Both the position numbers and the translations under genes were made by a program. Below the pieces are notes generated by a model that made no database searches, was not told the DNA's origin, and saw nothing but the letters and a program-made list of their open reading frames with translations. Positions 12,772 to 25,760 of a DNA stretch of 64,000 nucleotides are shown piece by piece; position 1 is the first letter of the stretch; each line of letters begins with the position of its first letter. The DNA is taken from NCBI RefSeq assembly GCF_964204645.1, contig NC_134030.1:9484278-9548277 (forward strand), given 5' to 3'. The DNA comes from Tubulanus polymorphus (lineage: Eukaryota; Nemertea; Palaeonemertea; Tubulaniformes; Tubulanidae).

Positions 12772-13682
12772 CTGAAAAATGCGAGAAGATTCACAATCAG
12801 TGATTTTTAAGCCCTTTTCGTATTGGGAAAGATCATAATACATAGGGTTTTAAGACAGTTGAAGGAATATCACAAAATTAGATAGATTTTCGTGACAAAA
12901 ATTCGCACAAAAAGAAGGCTTCGAAAATAAGGAGATTTCTCATCGGACATCCCGTCGACATTGACATCAAGTACCGGCAGTGGACTCCCAGTGTTTTGCG
13001 TGACATGTGCGTGTACGCTAATTCACTCTCTCTTGAAACGACAGGGGCCGAATCAACATATGGCGTGAAATGAAAAGCCACAGGCTATGAAATACGAAAG
13101 GCTTCGAATTTCCGCTACGTGACTTTTCAATGATGAAATCGCACCCAACAGTTATATATCAAATGCCCCGAAACATGTTTCGATTTTCGACACATCGAAG
13201 TCGTGTTCTTCACACGATACTTCCATCTGTTTTTCAGCGCGTGAAAACAATGATACTTCATTTTAAAGAATGGTTTGCCTTCGGTCGCTCGGACTTCGCC
13301 GCTAGGCGGCTCGCTAGTCGCAGTCTCTTCATTACGTTTTGTTAGCCACCCCATTTGAAAAATCCTAGATCCGCCCCCTTGGGGGTTGGGGGAGTGCCAC
13401 TCCGGTTCTCCATGGTTCACGTTCACCACAAATCCTTCCTTGTTAAACTCGACCCAGATCCAGCCTGTCCCCGTCCAAGTCCATCAAGGTCGAACTACGC
13501 TTCCTCCTCAGCTGAGCTCGTTTCACACCCAAGTCATAGAAGATATTCAATAGACCCGAATCGACTACACCACAGGAATTGAGAGAGTTAGCCCTGACAA
13601 ATAATGACTAAAAACTAGAAAAATCACCACAATTTATTTTGATCAATATGATTAATTTTATTGATCACGTGATCTTCACAAT
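12772..13682. other. intergenic or FBXL7 upstream intron, no gene seen
   Basis: No exon of FBXL7 could be placed here. A G/C-rich stretch at 13364-13410 (CCGCCCCCTTGGGGGTTGGG) looks like part of a dispersed repeat. ORFs on both strands overlap and resemble nothing. Confidence 0.4.
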
Positions 13683-14935
13683 TTAGAACATTGGATGGTC
13701 TGTTCCCGTAACACAAGCACCTGTAAAATAGAAACAAATGAATCTGTAATCGAAAATACAATAGAAATTTATTAGACACCGAATATTGTTTAGTTACTGG
13801 CTGTACCTTCAGCTGTGCCCGTAAATCCACTAATAGCAGCCATTTTTAATTTTATAATTCGTTTATTCGTATCGAATATTACACGGAAATGTCCCTTTTT
13901 GCTCATTATACCGTATTGACCAGTACTTAATCCATATATCATCTTTAATGGTGCTTGATGGCGTTCCTTGAATCTATTTCTCGGTTCAGCTGTTTCTATT
14001 AAATCAGACAGTGATATCATCGATAAACGTATCTGATTCTAAAAATAAATACATATGCAATACTTAACCGAACGTGGATAAAGAGGGGCGGAGGAGAGGG
14101 GAGGGATGGAGGAGATGGGCGGCGCGGAGGAGAGGGATGGAGGAGAGGGGAGGAGGAGAGGGGAGGGGAAGGGCGGAGGAGAGGGGAGGGATGGAGAAGA
14201 GGGGAGAGAGAGGGGCGGAGGAGAGGGGAGGGGAGAAGGGTGGGGGAGAGGGGAGGGAGAGGGGAGAAGGGCGGAGGGGAGGGGAGGGGGTTGAGGCGGC
14301 GTAGATATTTATAGCTTTACTTACGAATCTAACTTCGCCATCGTTGTGAATGATATAATACCAAGCATAGCGATAACCACGGTAGGATGATGGTGGATAT
14401 ACTACTATATAAACTGCATCAACTTGAGGATTTCCCGTTTCTGAGTTTATATTAAAGCGACCAAAAATAGTCACCTGATATCTCAATCCGGGTAGCTTTC
14501 CAACTCGTAAATCATAGAAATAAGTGAAGTCGGTATCATTAGATGTGTATAGTATCTGTTTGCCAGGTCCGGTTGCACTTTTCACTGAACAGTAACTGTA
14601 TGGAGCTGTAAATATAATTAAACCACACTGTTATATAGAAATAAATCTCTCCCCATCCTCTCTCCCTTTCCTCATTCCCTCCCTCCTCTCCTCTCCCCCT
14701 CTTCACTCTCCTCTCCTCCTGACATTTACATGATAAAAGTTGAACTACTTACTGTTAGCAGGAACCTCCAACTCATACGTCTGCGATGAAGAATGGATCA
14801 TTAGGAATACGGTCAATAATACTAACAAGCATCTCCTATTGTAATATTAGAATAATAATAATAATAATCATGTTCAATTTGAAATGTTATCATTATTTAA
14901 TCTATATCCATCACTTACCCGACAAGGAACGACAT
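13683..14935 (-). CDS. small secreted protein, five exons, family not recognised
   Basis: Reconstructed from splice sites: exon 1 14935-14919 (only 17 nt, ATG then GG|GTAAGT), exon 2 14835-14753, exon 3 14605-14325, exon 4 14038-13807, exon 5 13720-13683 (stop TAA at 13685-13683). Exons 1 and 2 together encode a classic signal peptide (core CLLVLLTVFLMI followed by HSSSQTYELE). Exon 3 encodes a Tyr/Phe-rich beta-type segment (TYFYDLRV, YQVTIFGRF, DAVYIVVYPP, YAWYYII). Exon 4 continues with KKGHFRVIFDTNKRIIKLKMAAISGF. All junction phases agree. The last junction (donor G|GTACAG) is weak; without it the protein ends 8 nt later in ASN-stop. About 210 residues in total. I do not recognise the family. 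The start is supported by the in-phase join to the hydrophobic segment. Confidence 0.6.
14071..14296 (+). repeat. polypurine tract (GGAGAGGGGAGG-type)
   Basis: About 220 bp almost wholly A/G on the plus strand, made of irregular GAGGGGAGG units, in the intron between exons 3 and 4 of the minus-strand secreted-protein gene. Open frames on it are low-complexity artefacts. Confidence 0.9.
14648..14720 (+). repeat. polypyrimidine tract (CTCTCCCC-type)
   Basis: About 70 bp almost wholly C/T on the plus strand, in the intron between exons 2 and 3 of the same gene. It is complementary in composition to the polypurine tract on the other side of exon 3. Confidence 0.85.
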
Positions 14936-15774
14936 GTTTGTAATCTCGATCTACAATCATTTGAATTGTCTGAAAGTTAGCCGAAAGTCTGAAACTTAAC
15001 CCGAGAGAGTGTTGTCATCATTGACGCGATATAATATTGTTTATTTACTGTAAATAATTATTGCATCCTGATTAACGAATAATAACAGTATGGCAGCTGC
15101 TGCTTCTGCTGCTGTTGCTGTTAATAGTAACAGGTTTGATCATCGATGAACATTGTTATATCACGTGATACATTAAGGACAATTTCGATACAAAACGGTG
15201 AAAACTGTTCTCGTTCTTAGAAATTCCAAAGAATAAAGTGTTTTCCTAGCAATTTAATTGAAATTCTTAATATACAAACTGTTAGACACAGGATATAAAT
15301 ATTGACTCGCCCTCACCACCCGTCGGCTAGGGATCAGTTATTGATCGCCGATCTTACTGTCAACCTGCAGCCGTATTCATTAAAACTTACTAACTATAGT
15401 TTCTTATGTGGGGGGTTGAACCCTATCTGGGGTTTTAACCCTAACCTTTCTTATGTGGGGGAGGGGGGGGAGTTGAGGCGGCTAATGCAACAACGGATCA
15501 GCGGGATCGATTCGATCTGTGAAATAACTATTAACAGTAAATAAACAATAAGATCAAGCATCAATAGTTGCGCTGATACCGGTGACAACAGCTGCAATTC
15601 GACCAATACATATCATATGATTTATGTTTGGATCCCGGGTTCGAGCACAACATCACAGCGGTATTAGTTCCCAGAAAATATTCCTAAAATTATTTAAAAA
15701 ATTCGAAATAGCACCAAAAACGGTACCGTAACTATAGCCCCAATGCTAAGGGGGGGTCCCCAACTCTAACCCTA
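14936..15774. other. upstream region, no gene seen
   Basis: Upstream of the secreted-protein gene. It contains a short CTG-type run (15096-15122), a G-run (15460-15470) and a B-box-like GGGTTCGAG at about 15637. No coding exon is recognised. Confidence 0.45.
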
Positions 15775-16605
15775 AAGGCTGGCTTATGTCGACAAGCAAC
15801 GCGACGCCTACTGACTCCTACCGACTCCTACCGACGCCTACCGACTCCTACCGACGCCTACCGACTCCTACCAACTCCTACCGACGCCCACCGACTCCTA
15901 CCGACGCCTACCGACGCCTACCGACTCCTACCAACTCCTACCGACGCCCACCGACTCCTACCGATTCCTACCGACGCCTACCGACTCCTACCGACTCCTA
16001 CCGACGCCTACCGACTCCTACCGACGCAACTGAGAGCAACCGCGATTGCAGCCCAGCTTATGTCGACTGCGCTCCGATTCGCAGCAACTGAGGCCGACTA
16101 GCGGGATATGAGATCCTCCCAGTTGCTTCCCTGCTTATGTCACACCATAATTCTACCAATTTCGCTTCTAGATCTTCGGTCCAGTCATCTGCCGTGCTGA
16201 AGGTTTGGTTTACGTTTCGAAATTCTTGAATTTTGAAAGTTTATGACTAATTACGAATGACGCTAACTAGCGGTGATAATTTGTACTATGTATATGCGGT
16301 CTCTTATTGGCTGGAACCCTTGCGCTCAGTTCCGTCACGTCGCAGATGAGCTTATTTCGGCTGCGATCGAAAACAACTGTTGGCCTACCGTAGGCCGGAG
16401 TAGAACACGGGCAACTAGCCGGATACGGCTTGCGACGAGTCGGTAGGCGCCGGGTTGCCGTCGCAAGCCGGCTTAGGTCGAACCGATAGAGCAGCAACTG
16501 GCGGCCTCTCGTAGGCCGCTATAGTTGCCGCTAATGTGCGATAAACCCAGTTGCGTCGGGAGGAGTCGGTAGGTGTCGCGTTGCTTGTCGACATAAACAA
16601 GCCTT
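15775..16605. mobile_element. foldback/MITE-like element with about 50-bp inverted ends
   Basis: The left end AAGGCTGGCTTATGTCGACA continues into AGCAACGCGAC and CCTACYGACTCC. The right end, read on the minus strand, is AAGGCTTGTTTATGTCGACA followed by the same bases. About 50 bp match with a handful of changes. The interior has the 10-bp tandem array and G/C-rich segments that repeat pieces such as GCAACTG. No transposase frame is seen, so it is non-autonomous. A target duplication is not clear. Confidence 0.7.
15813..16028 (+). repeat. 10-bp tandem repeat (CCTACCGACK-type, about 21 copies)
   Basis: Near-perfect 10-bp periodicity, alternating GACTCCTACC and GACGCCTACC. It lies just inside the left inverted end of the foldback element. 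The open frame over it reflects the repeat. Confidence 0.9.
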
Positions 16606-19600
16606 AAGTCACAGATTTCCCTAACGTGACAGGTTTATGCATGCCCCCTTCCAATCGTGTTCATGTGCAAGCAAAGAAATATATTAAACAAATATCTAGG
16701 CAGTGACAATTTGTGATAAATCGAATAACTGTTTGCCACCTTGGGCCGTACACTAGTGGATGGCACTAGTGGATCATTCCTGGCGACCAGGTTTAACCAC
16801 CACGAGCAGCAGCAATCACTGATAGACGTCTAGTAAAACCGTCATCATTAAAGAAACAATCAGTAAAAATATATCAAACCCTAATATAAACCATTACTAT
16901 CGATGCAGATGGAGCATTCAACCCCGTTCCAGGAAGTTCAAGCCGGAATAACTGTTTGGCGATGAAGTGAACAAGAGATCCTTCAATTCAGGTAGATATT
17001 TCTTAAGGTCCTAATCTCCTATACAGACCTCTACAAACCAGTTTCAGTATAGCAAATTTACCTTAAAGTCCTGCATGGAAATTCTTGGAACTCAAAACAT
17101 TTTGAATCTTGTTGAATCTGGTTTTCAATTTTGTATCCAATGCAGAAATAATGATTTTCTGTGTTTTGTATTATTTCAGATGTAGGCGTAACGCTAGAGT
17201 TTTGTTTATTCTACTCAAAAGAAGGTGATGTTTAGATCAGGTTCGTTTAGTTACTCTTATTTATATCAAATATTTGATATGATTTTTGTGAAATTGCTCT
17301 AATGATGTTATAATGAATGTTGTTTGATTTATATTCAGTCTAATGGAGGAGGATCTCAATAACTGAAACCTGCGACACGTCTACACCTGAAATTGACTGC
17401 GCGTCAAATGAATGAATTATTGATTCTAAATGACTGTGATGTTTCATGCTGATTGGAGGATTTGGAGGAATGTCTCAGGTTCGAACCCAATGACTGTGTT
17501 GCGATGTCCCAGGTTCAAACCCAGTGATTCTGATCAGATGATGAACCAAGGTGTCTTACTTCACATACATTAGTTACATGTTCGCCACCTATTGGAATTT
17601 TGCTGAACCACTAAATTACTGGAAAAGCTAATAGCGACGATTGGCAATGAGTTATATATCGCAGGCGCCATCTATCGGAAATTTGAGTTGTGAACTTCTT
17701 TTTGATCTGAACACATTGTATCACAAAATCTGAGCGACTAAAAGCCCTCCAGGGATGGGGCAGTGAAGTTTACCATCAGTACTGAGATGATTTTGGGGTA
17801 GAACCAGTGTCTCCAGTAACATTTGCATCATTCAAAATCTACTCAACCAATAAAAACAAACTACAAACCAAATTTGAGAATCTACAGAGCTTCATTTCTG
17901 AATGATTGTTGTTTGTTTTGACTGGTGCGTTGTCATGGTGATGGCAAGGTGAATTTCTGGATCCGATTTCTGGAAAATTAGTAATTCCTCAAAACAGAGC
18001 CAAATTTCAAACTGAAATGAATAACTACACTAATTTTCATTGATATGATAACAAAATGAATTTATTTGAGCAAAATATTTCATAGAAATATAAAATTAAC
18101 CTCGAATGATGATACTGGAGGCCGTAATGTTGAGTCCGGGTGACCCCTAGATACTTCAGACCGCACAGATGATGATGAAAACCGTCATGATAACTGTGTT
18201 CTCCCCTTTCTTCAGAATCAAGCTATAAATTAAGAAAAGATATTTGCATTATTTACTTAAAAGTGTCATTATTGCTTAGGCTACATTCTGCTTTCATCAA
18301 TATCAATATCTATAGGCCTATGTGCCCCTAGAGGAACCTTATCTATTTTCTGAATTGATTATCAATGGAGTTTCAATGCACCTTATTTCTTATGCATCAT
18401 CTATGGGAAATATAGAATGAAATGTATTCAATGAATTAAACTCTGTGTCCGTGATTCGAACCCTGTAACTTGCCATTGGCTGTTGAAGGAGAGGATTTTT
18501 CCCAGGTTCCAGCGTCCGCATATTTGACACCAAATTTCACAAAATTTTCTTTCCATACAAAAACTAACTCATTTTTACTATAGAATCAATTTTATATAGG
18601 TCTATATATTGTTCATGGAAATAAATAGAAATATATTAATTATTTCTTTATACTATGGTCTGATGGTGCATGGTCTTTTGGTCCCCTTCTTTTCCCTTCT
18701 TAGGATAGCGGACACACAGCAGGAAAACTGGAATAATCATTTGTCACATCCCAAATACCCCCGTCCCCAGACGCGCATCCGCATGTGGTATAAGTCAAAC
18801 CTCGGACTACATTAAACGCTACCTGGGTTCAAGTTGACGTGTTTGATTGAGTTCGGACACTTATTTGATCAGTAACTTTGAGCCTTTATTTCGCTTCTCT
18901 TGCCCCCATCCCCGACCAGTACATGGCGCCTAATCGTATATCAAAGGAGTCTCATCTACGAACCTGTTCGTTGTACGTTCGTCGCCCGATAGAATCGAGA
19001 GAATTTTGCCCTCCATATGATTTCTACATAATGATATGCTGCAGTCACATGTATCATATTATCTCGTGCGCGACGCCGTCTCTATAATGATATCACAAAC
19101 ATAGACCCGTCCAGTGAGAGGGTAGTCGCATCTTCAAGTTCTTTTTTTACAGATATCATTAAAAACGGCGATAAACCTTTATAAACACCCCTAAAACCTC
19201 AATCAGTAAAGTATCGAGGATGGAACTATCCCCGGCTCGATATTTCAAGATATATGTAACAAATGGACCCATCCCGCATCCCGCTGTCGCAATAGCTCGT
19301 CCCCCTATTGTTGCAACACAATAGAACACGCCACAATTGAAATATCCCGCGCACTAGCAATAGACGATATCCCCCAATTGAGATCGATTAGCCAATCAGC
19401 GGCCGCGTACTGAAGCGTGCCTGGGCTTGTCGCAGGCGCCGGGAAATTCGATTTCATCGAATAAATCGTAATATCAGTCGAATCGTGCGCCATCTTTCGC
19501 TATTCTGATTGGATTTTACTCGGAAAGGAATTAATCCAATCGGGAATCGTATGTTCATTATGGAGAAATTGTTTTTGGAAAGTTTAAAAATTGTATGAAC

Positions 19601-20209
19601 TAAAAAAATTGGAACGATTTTCAACCGAACTTTGATAGAAAATTTCGTCTGAAAACTAGATTTTAAAAACTTGGACACGGAATTAAATTGACTCAGGATT
19701 GGATTGACTATGAAATAACTGGATCAGGTCGGAAACTGGTGAAAAGTTGCAGTTTTGTAAGTAGGAACATTTCTTAATATTAACGACTGTAATAATGTTA
19801 TTTTTCAGTATCATTAAAGGAAGTTTACAAATATCTTGAACATTCAGAACATAGGATACAAACAGTTTCTATACCTGAATTGTATACGTAATCTAGTACC
19901 GGGTATATACAGTTCATTAATACGTTATCAAAACTTTCAGCCGTTTTTTTACCGATCCTAAATACCCCTCCTTAAATGGGCTAGATATAATATAGTGTTT
20001 TTATGCGTGACTTTTGCATGAAATTTATTTTTTTTAAGTCATTTGAACGTGATAATATGTTGAGCAGGGCTTTCAGAATAGGTCGGCTATGTCGGCTGTC
20101 GCATCCGACTAGTAAGAATCCTGTGACGGCTATGAAATATCTTGTCCGATATCAATGATAGTAAGAAGGCTGTGATCTATGAAATTTCTCGGGTCAAATG
20201 AGTTACCAA
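16606..20209. other. 3.6 kb without a recognisable gene
   Basis: No exon chain or protein similarity seen on either strand; ORFs near 18609-19087 are short and unlike known proteins. Two B-box-like GGTTCGAACCC/GGTTCAAACCC motifs occur about 45 bp apart at 17477-17523, resembling the minisatellite that begins at 20210. Confidence 0.45.
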
Positions 20210-20756
20210 AGTAATTACTGATACTGATTCAGAGTCTTGGTCCTGATACTGAATAGAGGATGTACAGGGGTGTCCCGGGTTCGAACCCAGTAATTACTGA
20301 TACTGATTCATAGCGGTCCTGATGCTGATTAGATGATGTACAGGGGTGTCCCGGGTTCGAACCCAGTAGTGGTCCAAGTTGTCCTGATGCTGAATAGAGG
20401 ATGTACAGGAGTGTCCCGACCGTACGGTGCTGCCGCTATGCTCATCGTTAGCGGGATTTCCATACACGAACTAATGTCAACTCTGGCAATCGTCGTGCTG
20501 TCCAGTACTCCGTAACCCTTGCTTGCCAGAGTTGACTAACGTTAGTATATGAAAATCCCGCTACGGATGAGCATAGAGGCAGCACCGTACGGTGAAATGT
20601 AGATATCTCAACAAAAATAATTACTGATAACTGATTCAGAGTGGTCCTGGTGCTGAATAAAAGATGTACAGGAGTGTCCTGGGTTCGAACCCAGTAATTA
20701 CTGATTATGATTCCGAGTAATCCTGATGCACAGGGGTGTCGGGTTCGAACCCAGCA
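20210..20756 (+). repeat. B-box minisatellite, unit 1
   Basis: Irregular tandem repeat of about 75 bp. Each unit contains GGTGTCCCGGGTTCGAACCC, which includes a tRNA/Pol III B-box-like core, plus AATTACTGATACTGATTC and ATGCTGAATAGAGGATGTAC. It is interrupted by the palindromic MITE. Related arrays lie at 33430-34070 and 45330-45970. Confidence 0.8.
20419..20593. mobile_element. palindromic MITE, copy 1
   Basis: 175-bp foldback with ends ACCGTACGGTGCTGCC and its reverse complement. Long arms run to TCAACTCTGGCAA/TTGCCAGAGTTGA around a short loop. It sits inside a B-box repeat unit, splitting GTGTCCCG. Copies are at 33726-33903 and 45626-45803. Confidence 0.85.
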
Positions 20757-20929
20757 CTATTCTTGGCCTTTCTCGAAAAATGATTAAATAACGCACACAC
20801 GACTTACAGCAACATTTATATATATTTATTCCTCATTGTCATGTAACGAATAGTAGTTGGACCATCGAATTGAAACCTTCGCATACCAGGGTAAGAAAGA
20901 AAAAATGAATTCCTCGAGTGGACACCAGG

Positions 20930-21215
20930 GGTCGCAGTTTCACAAAAAACGACGCATTTTTTAACTGAATTTGTGAAATTTAATCTGGATCAACTCTCAC
21001 AAAAAGATCTTTTTTGTCGATCTTTGATAATTAATCCGTATATGTGAAACCGTACCCTCGGTAGGATTTGGTTTATGATGCGGGTTTCAATCAGATTTAG
21101 ATGCTGCAGTTTCGCACACTGAAAAGCGAGTGTCCAGTTTCACAGAGAAAGTATGAATCAATTTCAACTGGGATTTACGAGTGACGCACTGAGTGTGTGT
21201 GAAACTGCTAGCGTC
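20930..21215. repeat. two foldback fragments of the CAGTTTCACA type
   Basis: The first (about 20930-21060) starts GGGGTCGCAGTTTCACAAAA and ends TATGTGAAACCGTACCCTC. The second (about 21098-21215) starts GCAGTTTCGCACACTGAAAA and ends TGTGTGTGAAACTGC. Both read as inverted ends around short A/T-rich cores. Parts recur in the other units near 34460-34700 and 46360-46600. Confidence 0.55.
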
Positions 21216-22136
21216 TGTAATCACAACTAAAACAACACAGAAAATTCATCTTTATTTCAAATAAAACAGAACAACAGTTCACACGAAATATTATAGTCAC
21301 ATAATAAAGAAAACCTGTCGATATTTCAACTTTATGGTTTCATTGATTGAGTGACTTGTCAAAACATGTCCATATTACATCATTATACAATATGTGTATC
21401 ATACAATTTTTTTACAAAACCAGACCAATAAAACTGGGTCGTGGGGTACAAACAATTACAAACTAATGCAACCAGTTATCGCTGCTTTACAGCTACATTT
21501 AATCTTCAATTTCAATTTTCACTAAAACTTTAAAACCCACTATATTGAAACTTAATAGAAGTAAAAGAGACAACATTTTGGAGTCTCTGTAGAGACCATC
21601 ATCAAGTCTGAAGAATAACTAAAACAGGGAAAAACAAGTTAATTAGGAAAGTAAAGCGAGTGTTCAGTGCTAAGGTTGAGAGGTTTTGTTATTTTGTGCG
21701 TATAGGTTGTTCTAGTTATTTCTTCATTATACTTTTATTATTTTGATTCTGATTCTTGAAAAATGAATTATGCCTTTTAAATTTGCATATAGCAGGGTTT
21801 AAATTATATATTCTATGCCCGAGTCAGGCTATTATTCTATTAGCAAAAATGACACCACAGCTTTGAGAGATCAGGGGATCAGGGGATGACTCTATTGTTT
21901 TTATGGATATGTGATACACAGTCTATCAAACCATCACAAACAGAACAACAGTAGGCTGCCCGTGCCGGTCGGCACATATCAACAATATTCATTTGGCTTT
22001 AAACTTAAAAATTGCAGATCTGAAATAAGTGGCAGCATATCAATCTCCAGGTAGATGGCTGGTTCCTGTCCCTGTCAAATGGCAAATTGGTCCCGATCCC
22101 AACTTCGTCCTAGAATAGAGAAAACTTGCGTCAGGG

Positions 22137-22343
22137 ATCATCCATTTATTACGTACGCATAAAATCTGAATTTTTCAACCCCCCCTCCCCCTCTGTACAC
22201 AAAATCGGCGAATTTTTTCATATACATTAAGCATTACAGTACGCAATAGCACTGACCCCTCCCCCCTACCCTCCTCTCCCCTCCCCTCCCCCTCCCCTCC
22301 TCTCCCCCTCCCCCTCCCCTAATGCGTACGTAATAAATGGATT
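22137..22343. mobile_element. foldback insertion with 22-bp inverted ends, unit 1 only
   Basis: It begins CATCCATTTATTACGTACGC and ends with the reverse complement GCGTACGTAATAAATGGAT. C-rich runs lie inside. The matching sites in units 2 and 3 (about 35350 and 47250) lack it, so it entered only this copy. Confidence 0.7.
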
Positions 22344-22365
22344 ATATAAAATGTTCGATTGAATT

Positions 22366-22630
<265 letters not shown>

Positions 22631-24063
22631 GCATCAGCCTCACTTCTTTCCGGAGAATCACACATAAAAATTCTCTACAGAATAATTAAATGTTAGAATA
22701 TTATGAAATTAGAGCACAGTGGAGTGATGAAATACTCACCATTTCTAAACTCATATCAGATAAGTTCAGTGCCATCTAGCAGGATTTCACTTCCAACAGT
22801 CATTATGTCATGAAGTTAAGAGAACTGATGATTTTCTGAGAAAATAAATTCTTAAAACGATAGCAGCAGCTTCAGCAACTAGAGCTTCTTTACTCTTTGA
22901 AGGTGAATATTTTTAATTTCTCCAGTTCCAATAAGTGTTGGGCGTATTGCATTCTGGAAAGAGAAAATTATGCCAGAAAATGGTTAATGAAATAGATAGA
23001 AACTGCAACTTGTTTGTGTTCGATTGACAGAAAACCTACCAGGTTAATGAGTAGTTTATCACAATGTGTCGAGTATATGCAGATTTCTGAGAGGTTTGAT
23101 GGTAGCTTTAGACTGCGTCCTCAAGTAAAACGTTGATACCTGCCAACATTGACCGATCAAAACATCATTTTCTGGACTTGATTTGAAGATCACCACAAAT
23201 TACTGCAATAAATCGATATAAAACTCACCGCTTCTGACTTGATTGATTTGTGGAGCGCAATGTTAACTGCAAGTTCAGCTTTATTTTAGACCCTAGAATA
23301 CAACAGTTGTATAATTTTGATGATTCGAACTTTCACCAGAATAGAAGTGATTGAAAATTCGCCTTCACTGATTAATGTAGCTCTAATCAGGAAATGAGTT
23401 TATAAATGTACAGTCAAACAGAGACTAGAATCTGTAGAGATATTTACCGGTACCGTATTGGTTTTGAGGATCTAAAGCGATGTCCATCTTAAACAAATGT
23501 GAAGTGAATTCCCAATGATAACTGTTCACAGATTCTATCAAGGGTTCCAGTTATTTCAGCTCCTAAATACAAATTTTAGAAATTGTCAGTTAAGTTGTTA
23601 AGTTGAAATAAGAGCAGTTTCACACCAAATCAAACTAAGCCGTGATCTTTGAGTGATTGAATGCTGGAAACATAAACAGATAGAATAATTTATATAGAAC
23701 AGTTCTCTAAAAATAATGAATTTCCAAACAGGTTTTACCTGCTGCTGCTGGTGGCGCTGTTGCTGCATGGTGCTGGTACTGCCGGTACTGCCAGTGCTGC
23801 TGCTGCGGTGTGTATCTCATCCTGTAACTGAGAGTAAAACAGTAATTTTTAGTTCAAAAATAATTCAAAATATCAACAGAGACTGTGAAGCATTCTGTGG
23901 AGAAATTCATTACCAGTTTTGTACTTACCTTTAAATGAGCCTGTTTAAATAGTAAATTCTATTGCATTCATTTCATTCTGAAAAGAAAAAGAAGCAATAA
24001 TCAGTGACAATAGAGCAGAATGTAACATCTCAAATTATCAATCAATCAGACAGAAACAGTACA

Positions 24064-24262
24064 GGATTTCTGTAGATTAAACTGCTGTACTTATTTCATA
24101 CTGATTGAACAGTTACAGATACATGTAACATTGTGTACAGATACAGAGTACAGATCACTGCATTACTTCATCCTGTGATTGAACAGTGATTTAATGTCCT
24201 TTCATCTTCATTAGATTCCCATCCATCTAACTAAACCATCAGAACATTTTAACTCATCTAAC
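24064..24262. repeat. left arm of a 190-bp inverted repeat, unit 1
   Basis: From GGATTTCTGTAGATTAAACT to ACTCATCTAACC. Its reverse complement occurs at 27985-28190, with C-rich minisatellites directly inside both arms. Equivalent left arms lie near 37110-37290 and 49010-49190. Confidence 0.75.
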
Positions 24263-24650
24263 CTCCCTCCCCGACCCCTTCCTTCCCACCCTCCCGGACC
24301 CCTTCCCTCCCACCCTCCCGGACCCCTTCCCTCCCGCCCTCCCGGACCCCTTCCCTCCCACCCTCCCAAACCCCTTCCCTCCCGCCCTCCCCGACCCCTT
24401 CCCTCCCACACTCCTTCCCTCCCAGACCTCCCCCCGCCCTCCCGGACCCCTTCCCTCCCACCCTCCCATACCCCTTCCCTCCCGGACCCCTTCCCTCCCA
24501 CCGTCTGATACCCCTTCCCTCCCGTGCCCCTTCCTTCCCGGACCCCTTCCCTCCCTCCCTCCCGGACCCCTTCCCTCCCTCAATGCCCTCCCTCCCGCCC
24601 ACCCTCAATGCCCTCCCACCTAGCCCTCCCTCAATGCCCTCCCACCTGGC
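24262..24650 (+). repeat. C-rich minisatellite (CCCTCCCGGACCCCTTCCCTCC)
   Basis: About 24-bp units rich in CCCTTCCCTCC, then CCCTCAATG-type units up to about 24715. Shorter versions are at 37290-37530 and 49190-49430. ORFs on the minus strand (GREGVWEGG-type) are repeat artefacts. Confidence 0.9.
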
Positions 24651-25579
24651 CCACACTCAATGACCACCCACCTGGCCCTCCCTAAATGCCCTCCCTCAAT
24701 GCCCTCCCATCATGCCTCCTCAACTCTCTGGTCTCCTCTTCACACACCACTCATCTGTACAATAACTACAAAACGATTTGCCATTTTTCACAATCATATC
24801 AATTTCATTTATAAATCAAAATCCTTAATCAATTGCATCATTGATGGGACTCACAGATACTTTCTCTACACATTTTGGAGGCATTCAGATGACCTCAAAT
24901 GATCATATGCCTGGGTTGGTCTTGAAAATCACATGGCTTCATTTTTACAGATGATTTCTTTATCAATTTCATCACATTATTCCTATTATTTCTACTCCCT
25001 CTAATAAGTATTCACAATATATCTCAGTTTCACGACAAGTTGCAGCAGTCGTCTGTAAACAGATTTCATTTCATCAAATGATGCGAGTTTGAGTTGTAGA
25101 GGTTTCATCTACAAAACACCAAACCAAACCCGAGGAACTTAATGTTGTAAGGGAGGGGGAGGTATACGGAGGGTTCACCCGAACCGAGGAAATAAACCCG
25201 AACCAAACCTCCACACTCACAAAATGTCTTGAGAAAGGCAAACACAAACCAAGGACAAGAATGATGGCTGAGATCAAAACAATTAATGCTATTTATGTTG
25301 CTTCACCAATTCAACATGACGTCACTAAATGAAACCATTGTGGACTATTTCAATACTCTCTACTAAAGGTTTCATATAAGCAAGTAGTTTATGGAATCCT
25401 ATTCATAAAAGTTATTAATCAATGTTTTTAAACTGCTGATGCAAAATATATACGTCATAAATAATCTGTTTGATTGTCTTTTCAAGTTAACACTTAAACC
25501 CAGTGGAACAAATCAAACTCCAGCCATTTTTCCTTCATTTGCCATTTTTCGTTTTCACTCTTTTCTCTGATTTTTAGCA

Positions 25580-25760
25580 CTTGAGTCGAGGTAGGAATAG
25601 ACCCCTGCCCGCTCGCTAAGCGTGCAGGACACTAAACCTTCGAATTGCTCTCGACCCTTCTCTTTATATTTCATCTTTTTTGAGTCGAGGTAGGAATAGA
25701 CCCCTGCCCGCCCTCTAAGCGTGCAGGACACTAAACCTTCGAATTGCTCTTGGACCCCAC
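25580..25760 (+). repeat. about 105-bp direct duplication at the A1/B1 junction
   Basis: The stretch starting TTGAGTCGAGGTAGGAATAG occurs at about 25580 and again at about 25680, each followed by CGTGCAGGACACTAAACCTT. The other units have a single copy (38371, 50271). It marks the breakpoint of the recent block duplication. Confidence 0.75.

Noticed and set aside
14064-14304. Pro/Ser-rich extension of the secreted protein and Glu/Gly-rich plus-strand ORFs
   Set aside because: The GTAAGT donor at 14324 removes this region as an intron; the frames are translations of the polypurine tract.
15786-16091. Tyr/Arg/Pro/Thr repeat protein
   Set aside because: 10-bp tandem repeat inside a foldback element; no initiation or splice context.
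18609-19087. Two short plus-strand ORFs
   Set aside because: Short, unlike known proteins, no splice or promoter support.
24211-24656. Gly/Arg/Glu-rich minus-strand ORFs
   Set aside because: Three overlapping frames are open at once over a C-rich 24-bp minisatellite.
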